Assembly (NCBI GenBank): GCA_947443645.1
Contig: CANEXF010000002.1
Location: 1-64,000 of the forward strand
Reading direction: 5' to 3'
Length of the DNA stretch: 64,000 nt
Source: Comamonadaceae bacterium
GTDB taxonomy: Bacteria > Pseudomonadota > Gammaproteobacteria > Burkholderiales > Burkholderiaceae_C
Below, one piece after another: positions 7,857 to 16,765 of the stretch. Every line of letters begins with the position of its first letter. The stretch's first letter is position 1. Both the position numbers and the translations under genes were made by a program. The notes beneath the pieces were generated by a model. It did no database searches. It saw only the letters and a list, made by a program, of their open reading frames with translations, and had not been told where the DNA came from.

Positions 7857-9164
7857 TTAAGTGGTTTTTTCTGCTGCCTTCAATGCGCGCTTCAAATCGT
7901 CTATCAGGTCATCCGGATCTTCCAGTCCTATGGACAGGCGAATCGTGCCCTGCGAGATCCCCGCGGCCGACAAGGCCTCGTCGTTCATGCGGAAATGCGT
8001 GGTGCTGGCCGGGTGAATCACCAGGCTTCGGCAGTCCCCGACATTGGCCAGATGGCTGAAAACCTTGAGGGCTTCTACAAAGGCCGTGCCTTGTTCGCGG
8101 CTGCCCTTGAGATCAAAACTAAACACCGAGCCGGCGCCGCGCGGCAACAGTATTTTGGCCAGCGCATGGCTTGAGTGCGATGCCAGCAAAGGGTGGCCAA
8201 CGCGTGAAACGAAGGCGTGACTGGCCAGATACTCAACTACTTTTTCGGTGTTGCTCATGTGACGCGCCATGCGCAGCGGCAGGGTTTCAATGCCCTGCAA
8301 AATCAGCCAGGCGGTATGCGGACTCATGCAGGCGCCGAAGTCGCGCAGGCCTTCTCGGCGAGCGCGCAGCAAGAACGCGCCTACCGTGCTTTCCTCGCTG
8401 AACACCATGTTGTGAAAGCCGGCGTAGGCCTGTGTCAGCTCGCTGAAGCGGCCTGCAGTCCTGGGACCGTCCCAGTCAAAGGAGCCGCCATCGACGACGA
8501 TGCCGCCAATCACGGTGCCGTGGCCGCTTAAAAATTTGGTTGCCGAGTGGTAGACCAGATCTGCGCCATGCTCAAAGGGTTTGATGAGCCAGGGCGATGT
8601 CAGCGTGGAGTCCACCAGCAGCGGCACGCCGGCCTCGTGCGCCATTGCTGAGACAGCAGGAATGTCCAGCACTTCGAGTCCCGGGTTGCCGACCGTTTCG
8701 CCGAAAAAGAGTTTGGTGTTGGGGCGTACGGCTGCTTTCCAGCTATCTAGATCGCCGGGCCTGACAAAAGTGGTGTCAATGCCAAAGCGGCGCAGGGTGT
8801 AGTGCATCAGGTTGTGCGAGCCGCCGTAAAGTGCCGAGCTCGCCACAATATGCGAGCCTGCGCCCATCAGCGTGGCAATGCTCAGGTGCAGGGCCGCTTG
8901 TCCGCTGGCAGTCGAGATCGCACCGATGCCGCCCTCCAGCGCTGACACCCGTTGCTCCAGAACCGCGTTGGTGGGGTTGCTGATGCGTGAGTACACATGT
9001 CCGGCGCGTTCGAGATTGAACAGGCTGGCCGCGTGCTCGCTGGACTCGAAAACGAAGGAAGTCGTCAGGTGTAACGGGACCGCGCGCGCGCCTGTGGCGG
9101 CATCAGGTGCCGCACCCGCATGCAGTGCGAGGGTGTCAAAGCCAGGGTCTGCGTAGCCGGGCAT
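7857..9164 (-). CDS. metY: O-acetylhomoserine sulfhydrylase (MetY-type, PLP enzyme)
   Basis: 435 aa. Cys/Met-metabolism PLP family: conserved N-terminus DTLALHAGAAPDAATGARAVP, YSRISNPT, phosphate-binding ASGQAALH, and the PLP lysine in YHSATKFLSGHG (near 210). The length above 420 and the long insertion after the PLP lysine fit O-acetylhomoserine sulfhydrylases rather than the roughly 390-aa cystathionine synthases. It forms homocysteine from O-acetylhomoserine and sulfide. No SAM riboswitch was seen in the 137 bp upstream. Confidence 0.92.
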   Translation of the reverse strand: MPGYADPGFDTLALHAGAAPDAATGARAVPLHLTTSFVFESSEHAASLFNLERAGHVYSRISNPTNAVLEQRVSALEGGIGAISTASGQAALHLSIATLMGAGSHIVASSALYGGSHNLMHYTLRRFGIDTTFVRPGDLDSWKAAVRPNTKLFFGETVGNPGLEVLDIPAVSAMAHEAGVPLLVDSTLTSPWLIKPFEHGADLVYHSATKFLSGHGTVIGGIVVDGGSFDWDGPRTAGRFSELTQAYAGFHNMVFSEESTVGAFLLRARREGLRDFGACMSPHTAWLILQGIETLPLRMARHMSNTEKVVEYLASHAFVSRVGHPLLASHSSHALAKILLPRGAGSVFSFDLKGSREQGTAFVEALKVFSHLANVGDCRSLVIHPASTTHFRMNDEALSAAGISQGTIRLSIGLEDPDDLIDDLKRALKAAEKTT

Positions 9165-9301
9165 GGGTTTGTCTCCAGTAGAAAAAACAAAATTGGCGAT
9201 CTGCGTCGTCGCCTAGCGCGTCATTGTGGGCTATATTGGCAATCAAGTTCCCCGTCGCCATGCGCGGCTTAAAAATACCGAGACAAATCGAGGAGATCAC
9301 C

Positions 9302-9760
9302 ATGAAGGTTGATGACATACTGCGCGTTAAAGGCAACACGCTTTACACCGTTCAGCCCGATGAGCCGCTGGCCAAGGCCGCTCAGATCATGGCTGAAAAA
9401 GACATCGGTTCGCTGGTCGTGATGTCACAAGGCGAGCTGGTCGGGATGCTGACCTTTCGCGAAGTGATTGTCTGCATTGTCAAAAATGGTGGCGAAATTG
9501 GCGGCACGCTGGTGCGCGTTGCCATGAATGACCGTCCGCTGACCTGTAGCTCGGAGACTGCGATCGATGAAGTGCGCCGCATGATGCTGGAGCGCCATGC
9601 GCGCTACATGCCGGTCATGAACCAGAAGATGCTGATGGGTGTGATCAGTTTTTACGACGTGGCCAAGGCCGTGGTTGATAGCCAGAACTTTGAAAACAAG
9701 ATGCTCAAGGCCTATATCCGCGACTGGCCTGCCGCCGAGGATGAATCTCCGCACCAGTGA
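9302..9760 (+). CDS. CBS-domain protein
   Basis: 152 aa made of two CBS motifs (about 5-60 and 75-130) in tandem, forming one Bateman module: SLVVMSQGELVGMLTFREV and YMPVMNQKMLMGVISFYDVAK. Such stand-alone modules bind adenosyl nucleotides and act as energy sensors; the partner is unknown. The start is the ATG at 9302 preceded by GAGGAG 6 nt upstream; earlier in-frame codons lack a ribosome site and sequence conservation. Divergent from metY. Confidence 0.87.
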   Translation: MKVDDILRVKGNTLYTVQPDEPLAKAAQIMAEKDIGSLVVMSQGELVGMLTFREVIVCIVKNGGEIGGTLVRVAMNDRPLTCSSETAIDEVRRMMLERHARYMPVMNQKMLMGVISFYDVAKAVVDSQNFENKMLKAYIRDWPAAEDESPHQ

Positions 9761-9806
9761 TGCTTTGGACGGCTTGACGCATCCTTGCCGACCGGACCCC
9801 CGGTAT

Positions 9807-10199
9807 TCAAAGAACCAGGTCTATCGCGTACAGGCCGGCGCCATGGTCTGATGCACGCCGGGCCGGCTCGGAGCGGGTTTCAGAAAAATCCGATGCTTGC
9901 GTTGCCAGACTGCCAAAGCGCTGGCTGATGTGCGGCATCACCCATTCGTAGACCTTTTTGCGCATTGCATGGCGCATTTTTTCAGGATCTGCGCAGGCCT
10001 GAAAGTAGTTTTCCGGCTTTGAGCGCCTGACGCGGTCCACCACAAAAGGGGTGGCATTGTGGTTCACCCAGTCCAGAAAACTCTTGTTGACGCCAAACCG
10101 GTTCGACTCGATCAGATGGCTCACCAGCTCATCCAGAACTTCAACTGCCACGATTTCGGCGCGGTGCGAAGTGCTGTCAATGTGTTTCGGTATTTTCAT
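9807..10199 (-). CDS. Conserved hypothetical protein
   Basis: 130 aa, no signal peptide or membrane segment. It opens MKIPKHIDSTSHRAEIVAVEVLDELV and is basic in the middle (VDRVRRSKPENYF, MRHAMRKKVYEWVMPHI) with a disordered C-terminus. I do not recognise the family. Coding is supported by an AGGAAA ribosome site just upstream of the ATG and by the absence of a better frame. It follows phaZ on the same strand after 302 bp. Confidence 0.6.
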   Translation of the reverse strand: MKIPKHIDSTSHRAEIVAVEVLDELVSHLIESNRFGVNKSFLDWVNHNATPFVVDRVRRSKPENYFQACADPEKMRHAMRKKVYEWVMPHISQRFGSLATQASDFSETRSEPARRASDHGAGLYAIDLVL

Positions 10200-10501
10200 C
10201 CAGTTTCCTTTTGAGCGCCTTCAGCTCTTGGACCTTGAATTGGCAGGTCAACGACAGCCCGCTCTGCGTCATTAGTTACAAAGTGTAATTTTTTCGAGCG
10301 CCCAGAGTACGTCTCGCCACGCAAAAACACGGTCGTTTGTGAAGAACTGCACGCTTGCGTAGCTTCCCTGCGACTGGTCAGCAAGCGCGCGCGCCACGTC
10401 CTGGCCGTCCTGCGATCTGCAGGCGGGTTTTGTGGCGTTTGCTGTGCCTGAACCGGCGCTTGTTCAGACGTGTGGCGCAGGTGTCGGTAATTCCAGGGCG
10501 C
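10200..10501. other. Intergenic region with small palindrome
   Basis: 302 bp between phaZ (ends 10502) and the hypothetical gene starting at 10199. It holds the small inverted repeat TTACA-AAG-TGTAA (10276-10288) about 80 bp upstream of the hypothetical gene, followed by an A-rich run on the minus strand; a repressor site or promoter element is possible. I see no convincing gene; a short frame at 10196-10384 lacks a ribosome site and family resemblance. Confidence 0.5.
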
Positions 10502-11746
10502 TTAGCCCGCGCTGCTGTGAATCACATCCCGCACGCGCGGGTAGATCTGCTGGTTCCACTTACGGCCGCTGAACACGCCGTAATGGCCCACGCCTGTTTG
10601 TACGTGGTGGGTTTTCATGTAAGGACGAATACTGCTGCACAGGTCTTGTGCGGCGACTGTCTGACCAACAGCGCAAATGTCGTCGCGCTCGCCTTCTACC
10701 GTCAGCAAGGCGGTGCGGCGTATTGCCTTGAGGTTGACCTTGCGGCCATGCCAGGTCAGCTCACCACGCGGCAGGTCATAGGTTTGAAATACCTTGCTGA
10801 CCGTCTGCAGGTAAAACGCTGCCGGCAGGTCGTTGACGGCCAGGTATTCGTCATAAAACGTGCGGATGACATTGGCCTTGTCAAGCTCGCCCTCCTTGAC
10901 ATGCTGGTACAGATCTTCAAATGATTTTTTGTGCCGCTCCAGATTCATGCTCAAAAACGCGGTGAGTTGCAGGAAGCCCGGGTAAACACGCCGCATCATG
11001 CCCTTGTGCGGCCAGGGTACATGGCTGATCAGGTTTTTTTCAAACCATTCAATCGGCTTGCTGTTGGCCAGCTCGTTGACGCCGGTCGGGTTGACACGGC
11101 AGTCCACTGGGCCTGCCATCAGGGTCAGGCTGCGCGGTTGCGCCGGATTGTCGTCTTCGGCCATGATGGCCGTGGCCGCCAATGCCGCCACACAAGGTTG
11201 GCAGACAGCCACCATGTGGGTGTTCGGGCCCAGCACCTCCAGAAACTTGATCAGGTAGTCGGTGTAGTGGTCCAGAGAAAATTCGCCCTGAGACAGTCCC
11301 ACATCTCGGGCGTTGTGCCAGTCGGTGATGTAGACGTCATGGTCGGCCAGCAGTGTGCGCGCGGTTTCTCGCAGCAGCGTGGCGAAATGTCCAGACAGCG
11401 GGGCCACCAGCAACATGCGCGGGCCGGGGTTGGCCATGGCTTTTTTGAAATGCAGCAGGGTGCCAAATGGCAACGCGCAGACTTTGTGCTCGGCCACCTC
11501 AATGGTCTGTCCCGCGACTTCCACGATGGGCAAGTTGTACGCCGGCCTGGCGTGCGTCAAGCGCAGCCTTGCCAGCACCTCCAAGGCAGCAGACAGCTTG
11601 CTGCTCGATTGGGATGCCGTTGAAAACAGTGCTGGCGGGCTGGGCAAGCCCGCCTTGCCGGCACCGAGCATCAAGCTGGCATGCTCGGCGAACATCCGCA
11701 GCGGGGAGGTCATGTCAGACTGCAACTGATAGGCTTGATAAAGCAT
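10502..11746 (-). CDS. phaZ: Intracellular polyhydroxybutyrate depolymerase
   Basis: 414 aa, close to the 419 aa of Ralstonia PhaZ1. It degrades amorphous PHB granules inside the cell during carbon starvation. Instead of the Ser lipase box it has HMVAVCQPCVAALA, with Cys near 182 in the nucleophile position as known for intracellular Cys-type depolymerases. Other landmarks: MLLVAPLSGHFATLLRETA, DVYITDWHNARDVGLS, and C-terminal VEGERDDICAVGQTVAA with GVGHYGVFSGRKW supplying the Asp and His. No signal peptide. Divergent from the GST at 11947. Confidence 0.93.
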   Translation of the reverse strand: MLYQAYQLQSDMTSPLRMFAEHASLMLGAGKAGLPSPPALFSTASQSSSKLSAALEVLARLRLTHARPAYNLPIVEVAGQTIEVAEHKVCALPFGTLLHFKKAMANPGPRMLLVAPLSGHFATLLRETARTLLADHDVYITDWHNARDVGLSQGEFSLDHYTDYLIKFLEVLGPNTHMVAVCQPCVAALAATAIMAEDDNPAQPRSLTLMAGPVDCRVNPTGVNELANSKPIEWFEKNLISHVPWPHKGMMRRVYPGFLQLTAFLSMNLERHKKSFEDLYQHVKEGELDKANVIRTFYDEYLAVNDLPAAFYLQTVSKVFQTYDLPRGELTWHGRKVNLKAIRRTALLTVEGERDDICAVGQTVAAQDLCSSIRPYMKTHHVQTGVGHYGVFSGRKWNQQIYPRVRDVIHSSAG

Positions 11747-11853
11747 GCTGCTTTCTTCTTGAGCTGCGTTGGCAGCGGTGTGAATTGACTACAAAGCAAC
11801 GTTGCAATTACTGGGCCATACCTGCGCTGCTGCTGGATTTTTTCGCGCTGACT

Positions 11854-11869
11854 TGGCACAAGGCTTGCA
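11854..11869 (+). promoter_or_regulatory. Candidate sigma-54 promoter upstream of GST
   Basis: TGGCACAAGGCTTGCA matches the -24/-12 consensus TGGCAC-N5-TTGCA with correct spacing. A start near 11880 would leave a leader of about 65 nt before the GST ATG at 11947. No obvious NtrC-type enhancer is visible between it and phaZ; the palindrome GCAACGTTGC at 11796-11805 is one candidate upstream site. Confidence 0.55.
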
Positions 11870-11946
11870 CTGCAACAGCGCGCCAAAAGAAGTTTTGGTG
11901 TGTGGACGGCTAGACAAGCCGACCTTTACCTTTGCGAAAGACACCC

Positions 11947-12603
11947 ATGGCCAATGCAGTCCTTACCCTAAGCAGTAAAAATTATGGTGCCTGGTCTTTG
12001 CGAGGCTGGCTATTAGCCAAGTTTTCCGGTCTGGAATTTACTGAAAAAGTATTGCCACCCGATGACGCTGACATGCGCGCCGAAATCCTGCTGCTGTCCT
12101 CGTCGATTTTGGTGCCCAGCCTGATGCACAACGGGATCAAGGTCTGGGACACCCTGGCGATTGGCGAATATCTCAATGAGATCAAACCCAAGTCCGGTTT
12201 GCTGCCGGCTGATGTTGCTGCCCGTGCGCACTGCCGCGCGATCTGCGGTGAGATGCATTCAGGTTTTGGTGCCATGCGCTCGTCCATGCCGCTGAACATC
12301 AAAGCGGTTTTCCCGAAGTTCAAGACCTGGTCGCGCGCCGACGCTGACGTCAAGCGGATCGTGGAGATCTGGAGCGACTGCCTCACGCGTTACGGCGGCC
12401 CTTTCCTGTTCGGCAAAAAGCCTTGCATGGCTGACGCCATGTATGCGCCCGTCGTCAGCCGCTTCAGAACCTACGACATTGCGCTGGACAAGCAGACCGC
12501 CGCTTATTGCGCCAGCATCTGGACATTGCCGGCGATGCAGGAGTGGATAGCCGCCGCACAGGCCGAGCCCGACGATTTCGACGAGCTGGATGCGGAGTTT
12601 TAA
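11947..12603 (+). CDS. Glutathione S-transferase-like protein
   Basis: 218 aa. The thioredoxin-like half contains LSSKNYGAWSLRGWLLAKFSG, PSLMHNGIKVWDTLAIGEYL (cis-Pro and the glutathione-binding turn) and a helical half with PFLFGKKPCMADAMYAPVVSRF. The pattern resembles YfcF/zeta-like GSTs. The start is the ATG at 11947 with GAAAG 7 nt upstream; a TTG 15 bp earlier is less likely. It sits behind a sigma-54-type promoter and next to phaZ, but any link to storage-polymer metabolism is conjecture. Confidence 0.85.
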   Translation: MANAVLTLSSKNYGAWSLRGWLLAKFSGLEFTEKVLPPDDADMRAEILLLSSSILVPSLMHNGIKVWDTLAIGEYLNEIKPKSGLLPADVAARAHCRAICGEMHSGFGAMRSSMPLNIKAVFPKFKTWSRADADVKRIVEIWSDCLTRYGGPFLFGKKPCMADAMYAPVVSRFRTYDIALDKQTAAYCASIWTLPAMQEWIAAAQAEPDDFDELDAEF

Positions 12604-12604
12604 G

Positions 12605-12703
12605 ACCCCCACGTTTGCTCACTGCGTGTAGCGCCCTGCCCCCCCCCCGAGGGGGCCGCTGCGCCTGCGGCCCGGCGAAGCCGGTTCCGCGGCTCCTGCT
12701 TGG
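12605..12703. repeat. C-rich dispersed repeat
   Basis: One copy of the family at 1-245, starting CCCCCACGTTTGCTCACTGC, continuing through a run of nine or ten C, CGAGGGGGCCGCTGCGCC and GCCGGTTCCGCGGC. It fills most of the space between the convergent GST and cupin genes and can fold into strong hairpins. Confidence 0.8.
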
Positions 12704-12728
12704 TTGTTAAAAGCCCGTTGGCTATGCG

Positions 12729-13151
12729 CTATTTCCAGGGTGTAGGCGCAGGCACCTCGCATACTGGTTCTACATCAATACTTTTGAAGTCGGCCGGTGA
12801 GACGATTTCCAGGTATTCCATGTCTGGCGAGTAATCAAAAAGGTAGTGTTTGATGCCGGGGCGCTGGTGCACGCAGTCGCCGGCAGAAACAAGGGTTTCC
12901 TTGTCTTCGTACATAAACCTGGCCCAGCCCTTGACCATGATGACGATTTGGAAATCTGCCTCATGTCGGTGCCAACCCGTGCCTTTTTCTGGTGCCATAT
13001 TCGCCTTCACGAGGTGCGCGATGACTTTTCCGTGCGTCGCCTCGGCAATCCCCAGGTCGCGGTAAAGGAAAAAATCACGCAGTCCGTCAGTCCTGAATGC
13101 CGTGTCATCTGGTTTGACGTGAGAGAACAAGGTGTTGGTGCGCTCTAGCAT
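12729..13151 (-). CDS. Cupin-domain protein
   Basis: 140 aa, one cupin barrel. Motif 1 is GTGWHRHEADFQIVIMVKGWARF (two His and Glu-like ligand positions, about 55-77) and motif 2 is GDCVHQRPGIKHYLF (about 90-105), giving the usual His-rich metal site. No enzymatic function can be assigned. It is divergent from aroC with about 95 bp between starts and convergent with the GST across a repeat. Confidence 0.82.
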   Translation of the reverse strand: MLERTNTLFSHVKPDDTAFRTDGLRDFFLYRDLGIAEATHGKVIAHLVKANMAPEKGTGWHRHEADFQIVIMVKGWARFMYEDKETLVSAGDCVHQRPGIKHYLFDYSPDMEYLEIVSPADFKSIDVEPVCEVPAPTPWK

Positions 13152-13245
13152 GGTGAAGCTCCTGTTTTTTGGAAGACATCAAAATTGGTGCAGTGCAACA
13201 AGCAGGAATTGTTCCAGCGCGTGAACCCTCGGAGATAATCGTCGC

Positions 13246-14340
13246 ATGAGCGGAAACACCTTCGGAAACCTATTTGCAGTCACCAACTTTGGTGAATCCC
13301 ACGGCCCGGCCATTGGCTGCGTGATCGACGGCTGTCCGCCGGGCATGGACTTGTGTGAGGCTGACATCCAGGCCGACCTGGACCGTCGCCGCCCCGGCAC
13401 CAGCCGCCACGTCACCCAGCGCAATGAGCCGGATGCGGTCGAGATCCTGTCGGGTGTTTACCAGGGCAAAACCACAGGCACGCCGATCTGCCTGCTGATA
13501 CGCAATACCGACCAGCGCAGCAAGGACTACGGCAACATCCTTGAAACCTTCAGGCCTGGTCATGCGGATTACAGCTATCTGCACAAATACGGCCTGCGCG
13601 ACCCGCGCGGTGGCGGGCGTTCATCGGCGCGCCTGACCGCGCCCATGGTGGCTGCCGGCGCGGTGGCCAAAAAGTGGCTGCATGAGAAATACGGCACCAC
13701 GTTTCGGGGCTGCATGACGCAAATCGGCGACAGCCCGATTGCCTTCGAGTCCTGGGAACATGTGCCCAACAATCCGTTTTTTGCCCCGGTGGCTGACGTC
13801 TCTGCGCTCGAGGCCTATATGGACGCCTTGCGCAAAGACGGTGATTCCTGCGGCGCGCGCATCCGTGTCACGGCCTCGGGCGTGCCTGTGGGCCTGGGTG
13901 AACCGCTGTTTGACAAACTCGATGCCGATATCGCGTTTGCCATGATGGGCATCAACGCCGTCAAGGGCGTAGAAATTGGTGCCGGCTTTGCCAGCGTCAC
14001 GCAGCGCGGCACCACGCACGGCGATGGCTTGTCGCCAGAAGGTTTTCTGTCCAATAATGCCGGCGGCGTGCTGGGCGGCATCAGCACCGGGCAGGATCTG
14101 GAAGTCTCGATTGCGATCAAGCCGACCAGCTCCATCATCACGCCGCGTCAGTCGATTGACATCAATGGTCAGCCGACCGAGGTGGTGACCAAGGGGCGGC
14201 ACGACCCCTGCGTGGGTATTCGCGCCACGCCGATTGCCGAAGCCATGCTGGCGCTGGTGGTCATGGAGCATGCCTTGCGCCAGCGCGCGCAATGCGGCGA
14301 CGTGAAGCCGCCCATGTCGGCCATCAAAGCCTCGGTTTAG
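13246..14340 (+). CDS. aroC: Chorismate synthase
   Basis: 364 aa. Last step of the shikimate pathway: EPSP to chorismate, needing reduced FMN. All three family signatures are present: [19 protein letters not shown] near the N-terminus, the long R-rich block with [23 protein letters not shown] (about 125-145) and [21 protein letters not shown] near 325. GGAGATA lies 8 nt before the ATG. First gene of aroC-MFS-aroQ-arfB; note that another shikimate enzyme, aroQ, follows after one gene. Confidence 0.97.
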   Translation: MSGNTFGNLFAVTNFGESHGPAIGCVIDGCPPGMDLCEADIQADLDRRRPGTSRHVTQRNEPDAVEILSGVYQGKTTGTPICLLIRNTDQRSKDYGNILETFRPGHADYSYLHKYGLRDPRGGGRSSARLTAPMVAAGAVAKKWLHEKYGTTFRGCMTQIGDSPIAFESWEHVPNNPFFAPVADVSALEAYMDALRKDGDSCGARIRVTASGVPVGLGEPLFDKLDADIAFAMMGINAVKGVEIGAGFASVTQRGTTHGDGLSPEGFLSNNAGGVLGGISTGQDLEVSIAIKPTSSIITPRQSIDINGQPTEVVTKGRHDPCVGIRATPIAEAMLALVVMEHALRQRAQCGDVKPPMSAIKASV

Positions 14341-14354
14341 TCCGCTCCAGATTC

Positions 14355-15566
14355 ATGACTGAAGGGACGTCGGCGGCCAGTCGCCGCCAGTTGCTGCCGT
14401 TTGCAGCTTTATCGGCGAGCTATTTCGCCCATATTGGTTTTTTCAACCCCTATTTGCCGCTTTGGCTCAAGGACCTGGGCTTCAGCATTCTGGCCATCAG
14501 CTTGCTGACCTCGGTGCAGGCGGCCACCCGCCTGTTTGCGCCCTACGGCTGGGGTGCGCTCAGCGACCACACGGGCGAGCGCGTCAAGCTGCTGCGCTAC
14601 GGCGCCAGCGTGGCATTGATCGCCTCGCTTGGCCTGTGGCTGGATTTTGAGTCGCGTCTGGGCGTCTGGTGGCTCACCGCCGTGCTGCTGGTGATGTTCA
14701 CGCACACCAGCGCCATGATGCCCATGAGCGAGGCGGCGATGGCACACCTGATCAGCCGGGGCGGCGGCTTTGACGCCAAACGCTACGGGCGCGTGCGCCT
14801 GTGGGGCTCGCTGGGTTTTCTGGTGACGGTGTTTGCCGCTGGCAGCTGGTTCGAGCTTTTTGGCATGCGGCATTTCCCGGCCTGGACCAACCTTTCGCTG
14901 CTGGCGGTGACCGTCAGCGTCTGGTTGCTGCCAGACCTGAAGGAGGCCGTGAGCAGCCATGAGGAAAAAATCCCGGTGCTGCCGATTCTTCGCCAGCGCG
15001 CCGTCTTGTGGTTTTTTGCCTCGGCGTTCTTTCATGTGCTGTCGCACATCGGCATTTACGTATTCTTTTCGCTCTACCTGGACTCGATTGGCTACAGCAA
15101 GACCATGATTGGCGTGCTCTGGGCGGTGTCGGTTGTGGTCGAGATCGCCTGGTTTTACACCCAGGGCCGCTGGCTGCCCAAGCTCAGCCTGAGCGCCTGG
15201 TTGATGCTGTGCGCGGCGGCGATGGCGCTGCGCATGGGGCTAACCGCGGCCTACGCCGATGTGCTGCTGGTCTTGCTGCTGGCGCAAATGCTGCACGCGC
15301 TGACCTTTGCAACCCACCACACGGTGTGCATTGCGCTGCTGTCGCACCATTTCCCGGGCCGCCTGCGCGGCCGTGGTCAGGCGCTCTATGTGGTGGTGGC
15401 TTACGGTTTGCCGGGTGTGCTTGGTGGTCTGGCCGGTGGCGTGCTGAGCTCGGCTTACGGCTTGGCCAGCGTCTACTGGGCTTGCGCCGTTGCCAGCGGG
15501 TTCGCGACCTTTTGCGCCTGGCGTGCCTGGCAGCTGCAACGCAAGCTGGACCTGCAGCGCAGATAA
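14355..15566 (+). CDS. MFS transporter, phenylpropionate permease (HcaT)-like
   Basis: 403 aa with about 12 hydrophobic segments. The start FAALSASYFAHIGFFNPYLPLWLKDLG and the helix-4/5 region with R-YGRVRLWGSLGFLVTVFAAG resemble the MFS_1-like/HcaT group, which also includes nucleoside and aromatic acid permeases. Substrate unknown; the neighbouring shikimate genes may be coincidental. I place the start at ATG 14355, 14 bp after the aroC stop. Confidence 0.85.
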   Translation: MTEGTSAASRRQLLPFAALSASYFAHIGFFNPYLPLWLKDLGFSILAISLLTSVQAATRLFAPYGWGALSDHTGERVKLLRYGASVALIASLGLWLDFESRLGVWWLTAVLLVMFTHTSAMMPMSEAAMAHLISRGGGFDAKRYGRVRLWGSLGFLVTVFAAGSWFELFGMRHFPAWTNLSLLAVTVSVWLLPDLKEAVSSHEEKIPVLPILRQRAVLWFFASAFFHVLSHIGIYVFFSLYLDSIGYSKTMIGVLWAVSVVVEIAWFYTQGRWLPKLSLSAWLMLCAAAMALRMGLTAAYADVLLVLLLAQMLHALTFATHHTVCIALLSHHFPGRLRGRGQALYVVVAYGLPGVLGGLAGGVLSSAYGLASVYWACAVASGFATFCAWRAWQLQRKLDLQRR

Positions 15567-15611
15567 TCGCTTGTCTGACGCTGGCATCAATTTGAATACT
15601 GGAACTCTTTT

Positions 15612-16064
15612 ATGAAAACCGTGCTCATCCTCAATGGCCCCAACTTGAACCTGCTGGGCACGCGTGAACCGGCTGTGTATGGCCATCAGACGCTGGCCGA
15701 TGTCGAGGCGCTGTGCCTGAGCGCCTGCGCGGCGCACAACTTCAAGCTTGATTTTCGCCAGAGCAACCATGAGGGCGTGCTGATTGACGCGATTCATGAG
15801 GCCGGCCGCGCCCAGACCGCCGGCACGCTGGCTGGCGTGGTGCTCAACGCCGGCGCCTACACCCACACCAGCATAGCCATCATGGACGCCATCAAGGGCT
15901 CAGGCGTGACGCTGATCGAGCTGCACATCAGCAACGTCCATGCGCGCGAGGCTTTTCGTCACCACTCCTACATCTCGCCGGTAGCCAAGGCCGTGATGGC
16001 TGGTTTTGGCGTCAAGGGCTACGCGCTGGCGATTGGCGCGCTGGCCGACATCAGCCAGGCGTGA
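15612..16064 (+). CDS. aroQ: 3-dehydroquinate dehydratase, type II
   Basis: 150 aa, the normal size of the dodecameric type II enzyme that dehydrates 3-dehydroquinate to 3-dehydroshikimate. Landmarks: ILNGPNLNLLGTREPAVYG with the flexible-loop Arg and catalytic Tyr, QSNHEGVLIDAIHEA, LNAGAYTHTSIAI and ELHISNVHAREAFRHHS with the catalytic His. It shares the locus with aroC. Confidence 0.97.
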   Translation: MKTVLILNGPNLNLLGTREPAVYGHQTLADVEALCLSACAAHNFKLDFRQSNHEGVLIDAIHEAGRAQTAGTLAGVVLNAGAYTHTSIAIMDAIKGSGVTLIELHISNVHAREAFRHHSYISPVAKAVMAGFGVKGYALAIGALADISQA

Positions 16065-16146
16065 CAGCACGCCTTCGCACCCATTGCTGCGTTGCAAGCC
16101 TTGTAGAAGCAAGCGTCTAACAGCAGCAAGCCGGCGATCAAACAGC

Positions 16147-16557
16147 ATGACCACGCCTTCCAAGTTTCCGGTTGATGAACGCGAGGTCGAGTTCAGCGCC
16201 ATACGCGCGCAGGGCGCTGGCGGGCAGAACGTCAACAAGGTGTCCAGCGCCATCCATTTGCGCTTTGACATCCGTGCATCGTCCTTGCCAGAGGTCATCA
16301 AGGAGCGCCTGCTGTGCCTGAACGACAGCCGCATCACGCAAGAAGGTGTGCTGGTGCTCAAGGCGCAGCAGCACCGCACGCAGGAGATGAACCGCAGCGA
16401 CGCGCTGGAGCGCCTGCAGGAAGTCATCGACAGCGTGTCTTCGCCGCCCAAGGCCAGGCGCGCGACCAAGCCGACCTATGGCTCCAAGCAGCGCCGGCTG
16501 GAAGGCAAAAGCCAGCGTTCGGCCATCAAGGGTCAGCGCGGAAGGGTCACTGAGTAG
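16147..16557 (+). CDS. arfB: Alternative ribosome-rescue factor B (ArfB/YaeJ)
   Basis: 136 aa. A codon-independent peptidyl-tRNA hydrolase that frees ribosomes stalled on truncated mRNA. The GGQ motif is in RAQGAGGQNVNKVSSAIHLRFD (about 20-42), and the C-terminal basic tail (KARRATKPTYGSKQRRLEGKSQRS) is the part that enters the empty mRNA channel. It lacks the codon-recognition domains of RF1/RF2. The start at 16147 is chosen because the conserved N-terminus begins there; no earlier in-frame sequence looks coding. Confidence 0.93.
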   Translation: MTTPSKFPVDEREVEFSAIRAQGAGGQNVNKVSSAIHLRFDIRASSLPEVIKERLLCLNDSRITQEGVLVLKAQQHRTQEMNRSDALERLQEVIDSVSSPPKARRATKPTYGSKQRRLEGKSQRSAIKGQRGRVTE

Positions 16558-16606
16558 CGCTTGCAGCCTTGGGATTTGTCCAAAAAATCTTGAAATAATA
16601 ATGGCC

Positions 16607-16653
16607 GTAACGCCCAGCCAACGGGCGCAAGCAGCTATTTAAATCGTAGCATT
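16607..16653. repeat. AT-centred dispersed repeat (GCAAGCAGCTA...TAGC family)
   Basis: Contains CAACGGGCGCAAGCAGCTA, an AT-rich centre and CGTAGCATTC. Same family as copies at 18473-18520, 22527-22575, 23053-23114, 31947-32007, 34676-34725, 40993-41054, 43731-43760, 53589-53630 and 61499-61545. It lies between arfB and the FNR-type box. Confidence 0.75.
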
Positions 16654-16695
16654 CATGGCGCTCAGCCTGAACGCCATCCGGCTGACTCACCGGTC

Positions 16696-16736
16696 TTGAT
16701 ATCGGTCAAAGCCTGCGCCGGCCGCGCTGTCATCAT
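16696..16736 (+). promoter_or_regulatory. FNR/Anr-type promoter upstream of quinone reductase
   Basis: TTGATATCGGTCAA (16696-16709) fits the FNR/Anr consensus TTGAT-N4-RTCAA. After 21 bp comes CATCAT (16731-16736) at the expected -10 position for a class II site centred at -41.5, placing the start near 16743, about 23 nt before the gene at 16766. The same box, spacing and CATCAT recur at 17861 and 19039. Confidence 0.68.
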
Positions 16737-16765
16737 GGCTTTCTCAACTTTCAGAGGAGGCAGCC

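Noticed and set aside
9165-9301. SAM riboswitch ahead of metY
   Set aside because: I looked for the conserved multi-helix core and terminator and saw neither in this 137-bp region.
10196-10384. 62-codon frame upstream of the 9807 gene
   Set aside because: No ribosome site, Ser/Arg/Thr-rich composition and no resemblance; it covers the palindromic spacer.
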